Notes: generated by a model from the letters alone, not told the origin. Positions 1-11,199 are shown, counted from the first letter of the stretch. The stretch is 35,084 nucleotides of DNA from an uncultured Pelagibacteraceae bacterium (GCA_902554195.1 CACDNT010000010.1:1-35084), one strand, 5' to 3'. Translations and numbers: made by a program.

Positions 1-363
1 CAAATAAAAAAAGGAATTTCTGGAACAAAAAAGCTGCTTAAAGAATTTAAAAACGGAACATCAATTGCACTGATGATTGACCAAAGAGTTTCCGAGGGAA
101 TTCAGTCAGAATTATTTGGACAAAAAGCTTTAACTACTACAATTCCTGCTCAATTTATTAAGAAATTTGATACATTAGTTGTACCCATTTATATCGAAAG
201 ATTAATTGACGATACTTTTCAGTTAAAAATTTTAAATGCAGTTAAATTTTCAAGAAATGAAACAGTTAATGATATTACCCACCAACTCAATAAGATTTTG
301 GAAAAAATGATAATGTCAAATCCAGATCAGTGGATTTGGACTCATAATAGATGGAAAGTTTAA
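1..363 (+). CDS. Lipid A biosynthesis lauroyl/myristoyl acyltransferase (LpxL/HtrB family), C-terminal part, truncated by window start
   Basis: Frame 1 is open from base 1 (QIKKGISGTKKLLKEFKNGTSIALMIDQRV...). 'ALMIDQRVSEGI' and C-terminal 'NPDQWIWTHNRWK' are typical of the LpxL/HtrB acyltransferase family. Confidence 0.85.
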   Translation, partial: QIKKGISGTKKLLKEFKNGTSIALMIDQRVSEGIQSELFGQKALTTTIPAQFIKKFDTLVVPIYIERLIDDTFQLKILNAVKFSRNETVNDITHQLNKILEKMIMSNPDQWIWTHNRWKV

Positions 364-557
364 TTTTTTTCGTTTCTCTCTTTTCTTAAATGAGCTTCTT
401 TATAAGAAAAGTATGCCTCTTGAGTATCAACATTCCAATAATTCAAATTTTCTAAAGAAATTTTTTTGCCTGAAATTGCACACAATACATGATCTCCATT
501 TTCAATAATCTTAAAATTATTAGGAAGATATTTTATTTTTGCTAATTTTTTTAACAT
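360..557 (-). CDS. DUF2093 family small protein
   Basis: MLKKLAKIKYLPNNFKIIENGDHVLCAISGKKISLENLNYWNVDTQEAYFSYKEA matches the DUF2093 pattern (GDHVLCAVTGK.I.L..L.YW...QEAY). Start set to the internal ATG at 557, because the 617 start would run into purD. Confidence 0.8.
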   Translation of the reverse strand: MLKKLAKIKYLPNNFKIIENGDHVLCAISGKKISLENLNYWNVDTQEAYFSYKEAHLRKERNEKN

Positions 558-578
558 TTTTAGTTTATATATATTTAT

Positions 579-1844
579 ATGAATGTTGGAATAATTGGAA
601 GTGGAGGAAGAGAACATGCTATTTGTAGCTCATTAAAAAAATCCAGAAAAATAAAAGAAATTTACTGTTTTCCAGGGAATGCAGGCACAAGTTTAATAGC
701 TAAAAATATAGAGATAGACCTAACAAATTTTGAAAAACTAAAAGAATTAATTCAACAATTTAATATAAATTTAATTATAATTGGTCCCGAAAAACCATTA
801 GTTGATGGATTGGTAGACTTCCTAAAAAAAAATGAAATTAACGTATTTGGTCCAAGCAAGATTGCTTCTCAACTTGAAGGTTCGAAAATATTTACAAAAA
901 ATTTATGTAAGAAATATAATATACCCACTGCGAATTTTGGAGTATTTAATAACATAAAAGAAAGTTTGTCTTTTCTTGAAAAATGCACATTTCCAATTGT
1001 TGTGAAGGCGGACGGTTTGGCTGCGGGGAAAGGTGTTTATATTTGTGAGTCATTAGAACACTCAGTCAATGCTGTAAAAGAAATTTTCAACGGAAAGTTT
1101 GGAGAGGCTAAAAATATTTTAATTGAGGAATTTTTAAAAGGTGAAGAAATGAGCTTTTTTATAATTTCTGACGGTGAAAATTACAAAAAATTTGGTTCTG
1201 CACAAGATCACAAAAGAGTTTTGGAAGGTGATGGAGGTAAAAACACTGGCGGAATGGGCGCTTACTCACCTTCTCGTCTTGAAAATGAGGATTTAAATAA
1301 AAAAATATTAGAAAAAATAATTGAGCCAACATTGAAAGGTTTAAAAGATTTAAATACTGAGTTTGTGGGTTTCTTATATGCTGGTTTAATGATAATAAAA
1401 GATGAACCATTTCTAATTGAATATAACGTGAGAATGGGAGATCCTGAGTGTCAAACAATTCTTCCAAGACTTAAAACAGACTTTTTTGAAGTTATTAAAG
1501 CTTGCACAAATAAAAATCTTAAAAAAATTAAACTAGATTGGTTTGAAGAGAAAAGTATTTGTATAGTTTTATGTTCAAAAGGTTATCCAGATAAATATCA
1601 AAATAATATTGAAATTAAAAATTTAGAAAAAATAAAACTTGGAAATAATAGTTTTATTTACCATGCAGGGACAAAATTAAAGGATTCTAAGATTTATTCT
1701 AATGGAGGTAGAGTTCTTAATTTTGTAACAAGATCAAAAAAACTAAAAGAAAGTAGAAATGATTTAATCAATTTAATTAATGAGTTAAATTGGGAAAATG
1801 GATATTTCAGGAGAGATATTGGTTTTAAATTATTTGAACAATGA
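579..1844 (+). CDS. purD: Phosphoribosylamine--glycine ligase
   Basis: 421 aa; MNVGIIGSGGREHAI, KADGLAAGKGVYI, GGMGAYSP and YNVRMGDPECQ motifs of GARS. Confidence 0.97.
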   Translation: MNVGIIGSGGREHAICSSLKKSRKIKEIYCFPGNAGTSLIAKNIEIDLTNFEKLKELIQQFNINLIIIGPEKPLVDGLVDFLKKNEINVFGPSKIASQLEGSKIFTKNLCKKYNIPTANFGVFNNIKESLSFLEKCTFPIVVKADGLAAGKGVYICESLEHSVNAVKEIFNGKFGEAKNILIEEFLKGEEMSFFIISDGENYKKFGSAQDHKRVLEGDGGKNTGGMGAYSPSRLENEDLNKKILEKIIEPTLKGLKDLNTEFVGFLYAGLMIIKDEPFLIEYNVRMGDPECQTILPRLKTDFFEVIKACTNKNLKKIKLDWFEEKSICIVLCSKGYPDKYQNNIEIKNLEKIKLGNNSFIYHAGTKLKDSKIYSNGGRVLNFVTRSKKLKESRNDLINLINELNWENGYFRRDIGFKLFEQ

Positions 1845-2401
1845 GAATAATTTCTGGAAAATTCAAAGGTAAAAAATTATTGTTACCAAAAAATAAAAAA
1901 ACAAGACCACTAAAAGACCTGGTTAAAGTATCAATTTTTAATTTATTAGACCATTCAAACATAATAGGTAGAGAATTAAAAAATTCCTACATTTTAGATT
2001 TATTCTCTGGATCTGGTTCTTTTGGATTAGAGTGTCTTTCAAGAGGATCAAAAAATGTTTATTTTTTTGAGAATTACACTGAGGCAGTTGAAATATTAGA
2101 AAAGAATCTTTCTTCATTTGTAAATAAAGATAAATTTAAAATTTTTAAATATGATTGTTTTGAGTTTTTTAATTCAAAAAAAGAAATAGATAAAAAATTT
2201 GATCTCGTCTTTCTAGACCCACCGTTCAAGGAAGAGAGAATTAATCAATTAATTGAACAAATACTTGAAAAAAATATTCTTAACAATAATAGTCTTATGA
2301 TTATTCACAGACATAAAAAAGATAAAATAAAAATTACGAAAAAGGTTAAAATCCTGGACACTCGTAATTACGGCAATTCAAAAGTTTATTTTGTAAGTTA
2401 A
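1841..2401 (+). CDS. rsmD: 16S rRNA (guanine966-N2)-methyltransferase
   Basis: MRIISGKFKGKKL..TRPLKDLVKVSIFNLL, DLFSGSGSFGLECLSRG, FLDPPF: RsmD signature motifs. Confidence 0.92.
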   Translation: MRIISGKFKGKKLLLPKNKKTRPLKDLVKVSIFNLLDHSNIIGRELKNSYILDLFSGSGSFGLECLSRGSKNVYFFENYTEAVEILEKNLSSFVNKDKFKIFKYDCFEFFNSKKEIDKKFDLVFLDPPFKEERINQLIEQILEKNILNNNSLMIIHRHKKDKIKITKKVKILDTRNYGNSKVYFVS

Positions 2402-3555
2402 GTCCTTAATAATATATTTTTTGTCTCTTTTTTTATGAATTCGACAGCTGGTTGATCAAAAGGATTTATGTTCAAAGCTTTAGCTATTAGAATAGTTTCT
2501 ATTATAAAAAAACAAAATAATTCACCTAGAGCCTCCTCACTTCTTGTTTTAATCATAAAACTTCTAAAAGGAAGATTCTTTTTTTTAAAAACTTTTTGAG
2601 TTGCAGAAATTTGTGATGATAAAACATCTTTTAAATTTTTTTTTTTTAAAAAATCAATTTCATCAGAAGTTCTTTTAGAATTCATACTGGTTGTGAATTT
2701 TTCTAGTGTGGAAAAAAAGGTAAAAAAATTATTTTTTGGACCATCCAAGTACAATTGCATCAAACTATGGTTATCCTTAGGCATTGTTGAAATTATAGGA
2801 AAAACACCTTGTCCTTTTTTTCCTAGGCTTTCAGCAACAAGTTGTTGATACCATTTTAAAAAATTATCTGCGGTTTCATCGTAATTGAGAATAACAGAAT
2901 TTAATCTTTTTTTATTGATCAATTCTACAATGTTTACAACATTACTAACAATTGAATTGAAAAAATATTTATTCTTTATTAAATTATTAAGTCTTTTAAA
3001 TTTATTTTCTTTTAATCCCATTAATTCAGCTGGCAACATTCCCACTTCCGATAAAACTGAGTATCTGCCACCTATAAAATTATTGTGATTTATTATTTCC
3101 TCCCTAAGTTCATAACTAATATTTCTTAGAATACTTTTTTTGTTTTCAGTAATTAGAACATTTTTATCATTTTTATTAGTATATGCATTTGAATTAACAA
3201 TAGTCTCTAGAGTATTTCCAGACTTGGAAATGATTAAATTAAGATATTTTTTTTTTGGAAAAAATTTTTTACCATTTAGATTGGATATAAAAAAAAAATC
3301 ATTTCTTACTCTATCTCTTAAAAAATCATAAATTGCGTGAGCCCCTAATGATGAACCACCCATACCAAAAACTCTAATGTATTTAAATATCTTTAATTTT
3401 TTTATAAGCTTTTTTGAGTAACTATAATTATAATCATTTGTAAGTGATCTGATAACCTGATGATTAGAGTAAATAAGTTCTTTTAAAAAATTTTGAATTT
3501 TTTTGCTTTTCTTTTTTTTGATAAAATCTTTAAAGGAAAAGTTGTTAGTAAACAT
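2398..3555 (-). CDS. pgi: Glucose-6-phosphate isomerase (short form, 385 aa)
   Basis: GMGGSSLGAHAIYDFL, ISKSGNTLET, GGRYSVLSEVGMLPAEL, C-terminal NPFDQPAVEFIKK: PGI motifs. Confidence 0.88.
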   Translation of the reverse strand: MFTNNFSFKDFIKKKKSKKIQNFLKELIYSNHQVIRSLTNDYNYSYSKKLIKKLKIFKYIRVFGMGGSSLGAHAIYDFLRDRVRNDFFFISNLNGKKFFPKKKYLNLIISKSGNTLETIVNSNAYTNKNDKNVLITENKKSILRNISYELREEIINHNNFIGGRYSVLSEVGMLPAELMGLKENKFKRLNNLIKNKYFFNSIVSNVVNIVELINKKRLNSVILNYDETADNFLKWYQQLVAESLGKKGQGVFPIISTMPKDNHSLMQLYLDGPKNNFFTFFSTLEKFTTSMNSKRTSDEIDFLKKKNLKDVLSSQISATQKVFKKKNLPFRSFMIKTRSEEALGELFCFFIIETILIAKALNINPFDQPAVEFIKKETKNILLRT

Positions 3556-3890
3556 TATTGTTTTTGTATCTTTTTGAGTATACTTTTTTGTAATACGGAG
3601 TCTGATGAATTGGAGTTTTCATTTTCTTTAGCATCTGAATTATTTTTTTTAAATACCATTTCAATTTGAGTCTCTTCATCATCTTCTACCTTATTTTCTT
3701 TAACCTCTTCATCTGGATTTGGTAATTTTGAAAAATCAGGTGGTAAAACAAGTGGATCTTTTTTTTGTATCAAAAACTCATCACCTGATGTTGATTTTTT
3801 TTTGAGCTTAAACCCTTTTAGAGTATCAGAACAAGAAAGTAAAAATAAGCTTATTGTAAAAATTATAAAGATATTACTAATCGTTTTCAT
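3555..3890 (-). CDS. DUF3035-type small lipoprotein
   Basis: Lipobox 'FLLSCSD'; 'DEFLIQKKDPLVLPPDFSKLPNP' resembles the DUF3035 core; position after lspA is consistent with that family. Confidence 0.7.
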   Translation of the reverse strand: MKTISNIFIIFTISLFLLSCSDTLKGFKLKKKSTSGDEFLIQKKDPLVLPPDFSKLPNPDEEVKENKVEDDEETQIEMVFKKNNSDAKENENSNSSDSVLQKSILKKIQKQ

Positions 3891-4362
3891 TTTTTTTTTT
3901 GCTACCCAAAATTTCAGTACTTATTAAAAATAAAATTCCTAAAGTAATAAATATATCAGCAAGATTAAATATAAACCAATGAAAATTATTTATATGTATA
4001 TCTATAAAGTCAGGTACAGCAGAATAAAAAATTCGGTCAAAAATATTACCCAGTGAACCTCCCACAATCATTAAAAAGCTAAACCTTTCAAATCCTTGAG
4101 ATTTAAGCATCAGCCAAATAATAATTATAGTGATTAAACAGATCAAAAAAGTTAGTGAATTATAATAAAATTTATTATCAAAAGAAAATAGACCAAAAGC
4201 AATTCCTTCATTCCAAATCAGATTAAAATTTAAGAAAGATGTAACACTCAAACCAGATTGCTCATAAGTTTCTGGTGAACCAATAATTAATAATTTACTA
4301 AATCTGTCCAATAAAAAGATAAAAATAATTATAGAAAAATCTAATAAATGTTTTTTAAACAT
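3877..4362 (-). CDS. lspA: Lipoprotein signal peptidase (signal peptidase II)
   Basis: LLDRFSKLLI, NEGIAFG, GGSLGNIFDR, P..V.DFID, FNLADIFITLGI motifs. Start at internal Met 4362, 1 nt after the ileS stop, preferred over 4428. Confidence 0.92.
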   Translation of the reverse strand: MFKKHLLDFSIIIFIFLLDRFSKLLIIGSPETYEQSGLSVTSFLNFNLIWNEGIAFGLFSFDNKFYYNSLTFLICLITIIIIWLMLKSQGFERFSFLMIVGGSLGNIFDRIFYSAVPDFIDIHINNFHWFIFNLADIFITLGILFLISTEILGSKKKNEND

Positions 4363-4363
4363 T

Positions 4364-7084
4364 TTATTTACAATTTGGTCTTTCGCATGGTGCACTTCTA
4401 ATTTTCCAACAAATTTGACATTTTTCACCTTCCGCTTTATTTGCTACCACAAGAATTTCATTTGTATTACTGTTTTCAATTTTAACAGAAGAGGTTATGC
4501 AAAGTTCTGAAAGATCAATATTTTTTAAAAGTTCCTGGTTCTCATTATTCAATTTTACAATTAATGCCGCTTCTAAACTAGAGCCAATATCTTTACTTGC
4601 TCTTTTTTGTTCAATACTAAGATTGCAGATATCTCTAATTTTAATTAATTGTTCCCATTTTAAATTTAGCTGAGAATTTTCAAATTTTTTAGGAAAATTT
4701 AAAAATTTTTCAAGATGAATACTTTTTTTGTTTTTTGAAATAAGTTGATAAATCTCCTCAGTTGTGAAAGATAATATTGGTGCAAACCATTTTAACAAAG
4801 AGTTAAGAATAACATTTAACAATATAAGAGTAGATTTTCTTTTTTCAGAATTTATTGGATCACAGTACAAAGTATCTTTTCTTATATCAAAATAAAAAGC
4901 GGATAGATCTACGGTGCAAAAATTCAATAATTCTTTATACAAATTATGGAAATCATAATCTTTGAAATACTTGTTAAATTTAGAATTCAAATTGTAAATT
5001 TTATGGAGCATAAATTGCTCTAATTCAGGTAAATTCTCAATTTCAATTTTTTCTAAATCTATTTGCTCAAAATTATCATTAAGATTTCCAAGCAAATATC
5101 TAAATGTATTTCTTATTTTTCTATAAGATTCAGCATGCTGATCTAATATTGAATAGTCTATTCGAAGATCTTCAGCATAATTTGAGGAAGCAACCCAAAT
5201 TCTAAGAATATCAGCTCCATATTTTTTTAGGATATCTTCAGGTGCAATTACGTTTCCTAAAGATTTCGACATTTTCAAACCTTTACCGTCAACTACAAAA
5301 CCATGAGAAAGAATAGACTCAAAAGGTGCACGATCTCTTGTTCCACAAGACTCTAAAAGAGACGAATGAAACCAGCCCCTGTGTTGATCAGATCCTTCGA
5401 GATACATAGATGCAGGCCACTTTAAATCTTTTCTTTTTTCTAATACAAATGAGTGTGTAGATCCACTATCAAACCATACCTCTACGATATCACTTAACTT
5501 TTCAAAATCCTCAGCCTTATATTTTTTTCCTAGAAATTTTTGTGGATCATCCGAAAACCAGCAATCAGATCCCTCTTTTTCATAAATTTTTGCAATATTA
5601 TTAAAGACCTCATCATCGACCAAGATTTCACCTGTCTTTTTTTTAATAAAAATAGGTAATGGAACTCCCCATACTCTTTGTCTTGAAACACACCAGTCGG
5701 GCCTTGTCTCAATCATCGATTTTAATCTCTCTTTTCCTTTGCTAGGATAGAAAGTTGTTTCATCGATTGCTTTTAAAGCTTTATTTCTAAGTTTATGACT
5801 ATCCATAGAAATAAACCATTGAGGAGTTGCTCTATGAACTAATGGTGCTTTGGACCTCCATGAATGAGGATAAGAGTGAACAAGTTCACCGCTCGATAAT
5901 AATTTTTTTTGGTCTTTTAATCTTTCAATCACAATTGAATTAGATTTAAAAATATGCATCCCTTCAAAAAGGGCTACATTTTCTGTATATCTTCCATCGC
6001 CATCAACTGTTTCAATCGCTTTAATTCCATTATTCATACACAAATTAAAATCATCAGGACCATGACTTGGCGCACAATGAACAATTCCTGTACCTTGTTC
6101 TGTGGTAACAAAACGTGCTTCTAGCATAGGTATGTCATATTCATAACCAAGTTTTAAAAAAGGATGATTGCATATTGTTCCTTTTAAATCTCTACCTTTG
6201 AAATTTTTTAATTTTTTGAAACTTTGAATTTTCGTATCTTTTACAACTGTATCTATTAATGCATCTGCAATAACAATTTTTTTATTTTTAAAGTCTCCAT
6301 CGTCATTTATTTCAATTAATAAATAATCTAGGCTTTCATTGTAAGCCAAGGCTTTGTTAGCTGGAATAGTCCATGGAGTAGTTGTCCAAATTACTATTTC
6401 ACTATCGTTTAATTCTTTTATATTTGATGATTTAACTGGAAAAGATGCATAGATAGTATCTGACCTATGATCTTGGTACTCGACTTCTGCATCAGCTAAA
6501 GCTGTTTTTTCAACAGTAGACCATAAAACAGGTTTAAAGCCTCTATACAAACTTCCCTCTTTTAAAAATTTACCTAGTTCTCTTACTATTTGAGCTTCAG
6601 CATCAAAACTCATTGTAGAGTAATAATTATCCCAATCTCCTACAACTCCTAACCTTTTAAATTGATCTTTATGAATATCTATCCATTTTTCTGCAAAGGC
6701 TCTACATTCTTTTCTAAACTCAACGATTGGAACTTCATTTTTATTTTTTTTATTTTTTTTGTATTGTTCTTCGATTTTCCATTCTATTGGCAATCCATGA
6801 CAATCCCACCCTGGAACGTAGACAGAATCTTTTCCATCCATTTGATGAAATCTCACAATTATATCTTTTAAAATTTTATTTAAAGCTGTCCCCATATGTA
6901 TATTACCATTCGCATATGGAGGACCATCGTGAAGGACAAATTTTTCTTCTCCTTTTCTCGATTTTCTTAATTCATCATAAAGATTTATGTTTTGCCAGAG
7001 TTTTAAAATTTCAGGTTCTCGTGTTGGCAAATTTGCTTTCATTGAAAAAGCGGTTTTAGGAAGATTTATTTGAGATTTGCTCAT
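4364..7084 (-). CDS. ileS: Isoleucyl-tRNA synthetase
   Basis: 906 aa; HIGH-type 'PPYANGNIHMGTALNKI', 'GWDCHGLPIEWK', 'GLKMSKSLGN', C-terminal Cys-rich 'CQICWKIRSAPCERPNC'. Confidence 0.97.
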   Translation of the reverse strand: MSKSQINLPKTAFSMKANLPTREPEILKLWQNINLYDELRKSRKGEEKFVLHDGPPYANGNIHMGTALNKILKDIIVRFHQMDGKDSVYVPGWDCHGLPIEWKIEEQYKKNKKNKNEVPIVEFRKECRAFAEKWIDIHKDQFKRLGVVGDWDNYYSTMSFDAEAQIVRELGKFLKEGSLYRGFKPVLWSTVEKTALADAEVEYQDHRSDTIYASFPVKSSNIKELNDSEIVIWTTTPWTIPANKALAYNESLDYLLIEINDDGDFKNKKIVIADALIDTVVKDTKIQSFKKLKNFKGRDLKGTICNHPFLKLGYEYDIPMLEARFVTTEQGTGIVHCAPSHGPDDFNLCMNNGIKAIETVDGDGRYTENVALFEGMHIFKSNSIVIERLKDQKKLLSSGELVHSYPHSWRSKAPLVHRATPQWFISMDSHKLRNKALKAIDETTFYPSKGKERLKSMIETRPDWCVSRQRVWGVPLPIFIKKKTGEILVDDEVFNNIAKIYEKEGSDCWFSDDPQKFLGKKYKAEDFEKLSDIVEVWFDSGSTHSFVLEKRKDLKWPASMYLEGSDQHRGWFHSSLLESCGTRDRAPFESILSHGFVVDGKGLKMSKSLGNVIAPEDILKKYGADILRIWVASSNYAEDLRIDYSILDQHAESYRKIRNTFRYLLGNLNDNFEQIDLEKIEIENLPELEQFMLHKIYNLNSKFNKYFKDYDFHNLYKELLNFCTVDLSAFYFDIRKDTLYCDPINSEKRKSTLILLNVILNSLLKWFAPILSFTTEEIYQLISKNKKSIHLEKFLNFPKKFENSQLNLKWEQLIKIRDICNLSIEQKRASKDIGSSLEAALIVKLNNENQELLKNIDLSELCITSSVKIENSNTNEILVVANKAEGEKCQICWKIRSAPCERPNCK

Positions 7085-7085
7085 T

Positions 7086-8012
7086 TTATTTTTTTGCTAT
7101 TAATAAGTCAGTTTTAATTTGTTTTCTAAGTTGGTCGACATTTTTAAATTTTTTTTCTTTTCTAATAAATTTTTTAAATTCTACTGTTAAATACTTATTA
7201 TAAAGATTTCCAGAAAAATTAAATAAATGAACTTCCAATAATATTTTTTTTCCATTAAATGTTGGTCGATAGCCTAAATTTGCAATCCCTTTTATGTAAT
7301 TGTTTTTGCCATATCTTTTTGCTTTTACTGCATATACACCTGGGCAGGCTAAAATATAGTCTTTGATATCAATGTTTGCTGTTGGGAAACCAATTTTTTT
7401 TCCTAGCTGTCTTCCTTTTTGAACCTTTCCAACAATTGACCAATTTCTATTTAGAATTTTATTGGCTTTCTCTAATTTTCCTTTTTGTAAAAGTTTTCTA
7501 ACCAGCGATGAAGATGCTATTTTATTATTGGTTAACAATGGTTTTGGTTTAACTACCTTATAACCACATATTCTCTCAAAATTAATTAACTGTCTAACAT
7601 TACCTTCTCTTTTATTTCCAAATCTAAAATTATTGCTTACAAAAATGAATTTTGGTTTTAACTTTTTACCTAATATTTCTTTAATGAAAGTTATAGATCT
7701 TATTTTTGAGAATTTTCGATCAAACCTTTTTATTATCAAAAAATCCACATTAAGATTTTTAAGATTATCAATTTTTTGCTGCAAATTAGAAATTCTAAAA
7801 TTATCTAAATTCTTATTAAAAAACATTTTGGGCATTGGTTCAAAAGTCAACACACCAATTTTTGAGGAATATTTTTTTTTATATTTCTTAGCTAATGAGA
7901 ATAATTTTTGATGTCCTTTGTGAACTCCATCAAAGTTACCAATCAATATAATTGAGTTTTTGTATCTTGGATTGATATTAAAATTTTTATATATTTTCTT
8001 TGATTCTACCAT
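7086..8012 (-). CDS. ribF: Bifunctional riboflavin kinase/FAD synthetase
   Basis: IGNFDGVHKGHQKL, SNNFRFGNKREG, GFPTANI..., GVYAVKA, IANLGYRPTF.. Confidence 0.92.
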   Translation of the reverse strand: MVESKKIYKNFNINPRYKNSIILIGNFDGVHKGHQKLFSLAKKYKKKYSSKIGVLTFEPMPKMFFNKNLDNFRISNLQQKIDNLKNLNVDFLIIKRFDRKFSKIRSITFIKEILGKKLKPKFIFVSNNFRFGNKREGNVRQLINFERICGYKVVKPKPLLTNNKIASSSLVRKLLQKGKLEKANKILNRNWSIVGKVQKGRQLGKKIGFPTANIDIKDYILACPGVYAVKAKRYGKNNYIKGIANLGYRPTFNGKKILLEVHLFNFSGNLYNKYLTVEFKKFIRKEKKFKNVDQLRKQIKTDLLIAKK

Positions 8013-8827
8013 TTCAATTCTGATTGAATATAATTACAAATTGCTTCGTAAGATTTTGCAACTTTTTCAATTCCTTTTTCTTTAATCTCATCCTTATGAA
8101 TTCCATTTGAAATTATTAAAGAGTCATAATTTAAGAGGTTCGCTCCTTTTATGTCAGTATTCAAATTATCACCTATGGAGAGAATTTTCTTATTTTTGTT
8201 ATCGATAGATTGATTATAAACTTCAGGATAAGGTTTTCCAAAGTAAATAACTTCTCCACCCATTTTTTCAAAAACCATCGCAACGGAACCAGCACAAAAT
8301 TCTCTGGTGTTTCCTCTGTCTACAATTAGATCAGGATTTGTGCAAATCATCTTTTTTTTTATATTTTTTTCAAACAGATCTTTATAAAAATTTAAGTCCT
8401 CATTATGATCATCAAACAATCCAGTGCATAAAATATATTCGCTTTTTTCTAAATTATCTAATTTCATTTTTTTAAATTCTTTAAATAAATCAAAATCTCT
8501 TGGTGGACCAACGTGAAAAAAATTTTTATTAATCAAATTTTTCTTTAAATAAATGAGAGCTGCCTCACCAGAGGTAAAAACATGGTCTCTAATTTCTTTT
8601 TCCATGCCTAGTTTTTCTAAAAAAGATTTAACTGCATGGTTAGGTCTGGGTGCATTTGTGAGTAAAATATAGTTCTTTTTTTTTTTATTGATTTCTTTAA
8701 GAGCTTTTATTGCTTCAAGGTGAAGCGTAACCCCATTATGGACCACTCCCCATAAATCAATATAAAATAGCTGATAATTGTCTGCGATAGAACTTAGGCC
8801 CTCATTATCTAAATTTTTAGTCATCAA
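8006..8827 (-). CDS. HAD-superfamily class IIA hydrolase (CMP14-type)
   Basis: FYIDLWGVVHNGV, LLTNAPRP, CTNPDLIVDRG, GKPYPEVYN, SIGDNLNTDIKGAN; located next to ribF. Confidence 0.85.
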   Translation of the reverse strand: MMTKNLDNEGLSSIADNYQLFYIDLWGVVHNGVTLHLEAIKALKEINKKKKNYILLTNAPRPNHAVKSFLEKLGMEKEIRDHVFTSGEAALIYLKKNLINKNFFHVGPPRDFDLFKEFKKMKLDNLEKSEYILCTGLFDDHNEDLNFYKDLFEKNIKKKMICTNPDLIVDRGNTREFCAGSVAMVFEKMGGEVIYFGKPYPEVYNQSIDNKNKKILSIGDNLNTDIKGANLLNYDSLIISNGIHKDEIKEKGIEKVAKSYEAICNYIQSELKW

Positions 8828-8893
8828 ATTAATCTATAAACCATAAAACCCTCAAATTCCTTTATTTTTTAAGTAACTAATTTTTAAGTATAT

Positions 8894-8921
8894 CTTGAAA
8901 TAGTAAGGTCAATCTCTATAT
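8894..8921 (+). promoter_or_regulatory. Putative heat-shock sigma factor (RpoH/sigma32-type) promoter of groESL
   Basis: CTTGAAA (8894-8900) - 14 nt - TCTATAT (8915-8921), 26 nt before the groES ATG. Resembles the RpoH -35 CTTGAAA and an alphaproteobacterial C(C/T)TAT-type -10. Same architecture as the hsp20 site. Confidence 0.7.
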
Positions 8922-8947
8922 GAAGACCATATTAATAAGGAGAATTT

Positions 8948-9238
8948 ATGAAATTTAGACCGTTACACGATAGAGTTTTAATAGAAGTTTTAGATAGCAG
9001 TGAAAAAACTGCTGGTGGAATAATCATACCTGATACAGCTCAGGAAAAACCTCAAGAAGGCAAAGTAGTTGCAGTTGGTGGTGGCGCAAAAACTGAGGAC
9101 GGCAAAATAATACCAATGGATGTAAAAGTTGGAGATAAAGTTTTATTTGGCAAATGGTCAGGAACTGAAGTTAAAATTGATGGCAAAGAATACAGCATAA
9201 TGAAAGAGTCTGACATTATGGGAATTTCAAGCAAATAA
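8948..9238 (+). CDS. groES: Co-chaperonin GroES
   Basis: [44 protein letters not shown]; immediately upstream of groEL. Confidence 0.98.
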   Translation: MKFRPLHDRVLIEVLDSSEKTAGGIIIPDTAQEKPQEGKVVAVGGGAKTEDGKIIPMDVKVGDKVLFGKWSGTEVKIDGKEYSIMKESDIMGISSK

Positions 9239-9243
9239 TTTAA

Positions 9244-10923
<1,680 letters not shown>

Positions 10924-10948
10924 CCCAATTTCAAATATAAAGAATTTA

Positions 10949-10977
10949 AAGGCCATCTTTTGATGGCCTTTTTTTTT
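10949..10977 (+). terminator. Rho-independent terminator after groEL
   Basis: AAGGCCATC-TTTT-GATGGCCTT perfect 9-bp stem followed by a T run. Confidence 0.9.
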
Positions 10978-10997
10978 AGAAATATTAAAATAATTTA

Positions 10998-11114
10998 ATG
11001 TCAAAAAGATACAGCGGGAAATCGTTCAAGGATTCAAGTCTTAATAAAAAACCAAAATTTACTCTAAAAGAAAAAAGAAGATTAAAAAGAGAAAAGGCAA
11101 AAAAAACAAAATAA
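10998..11114 (+). CDS. Candidate small basic protein, 38 aa (not in supplied ORF track)
   Basis: ATG..TAA: MSKRYSGKSFKDSSLNKKPKFTLKEKRRLKREKAKKTK. Bracketed by two terminator-like hairpins. Coding status untested. Confidence 0.45.
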   Translation: MSKRYSGKSFKDSSLNKKPKFTLKEKRRLKREKAKKTK

Positions 11115-11135
11115 CGACATTTTTTTATCAAAATC

Positions 11136-11156
11136 CCAATATTTATTGGTTTTTTT
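11136..11156 (+). terminator. Weak Rho-independent terminator-like hairpin
   Basis: CCAAT-ATTT-ATTGG followed by TTTTTTT; 5-bp AT-rich stem, 21 nt after the small ORF stop. Confidence 0.45.
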
Positions 11157-11199
11157 AAAGTTTTCAAAAAAAAATTTTAAGGTATAAGAGCCAGGATTT

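Noticed and set aside
1159-1467. 102-aa - strand ORF inside purD
   Set aside because: Antisense overlap with a clear purD; no domain or ribosome-binding evidence.
2398-3555. pgi as a truncated pseudogene because it is only about 385 aa
   Set aside because: Reading frame intact with N- and C-terminal catalytic motifs; short PGI forms are compatible with streamlined lineages.
6727-7059. 110-aa + strand ORF inside ileS
   Set aside because: Antisense of the conserved ileS N-terminus; no independent support.
8828-8947. CIRCE (HrcA) operator upstream of groES
   Set aside because: No TTAGCACTC-N9-GAGTGCTAA-like inverted repeat present.
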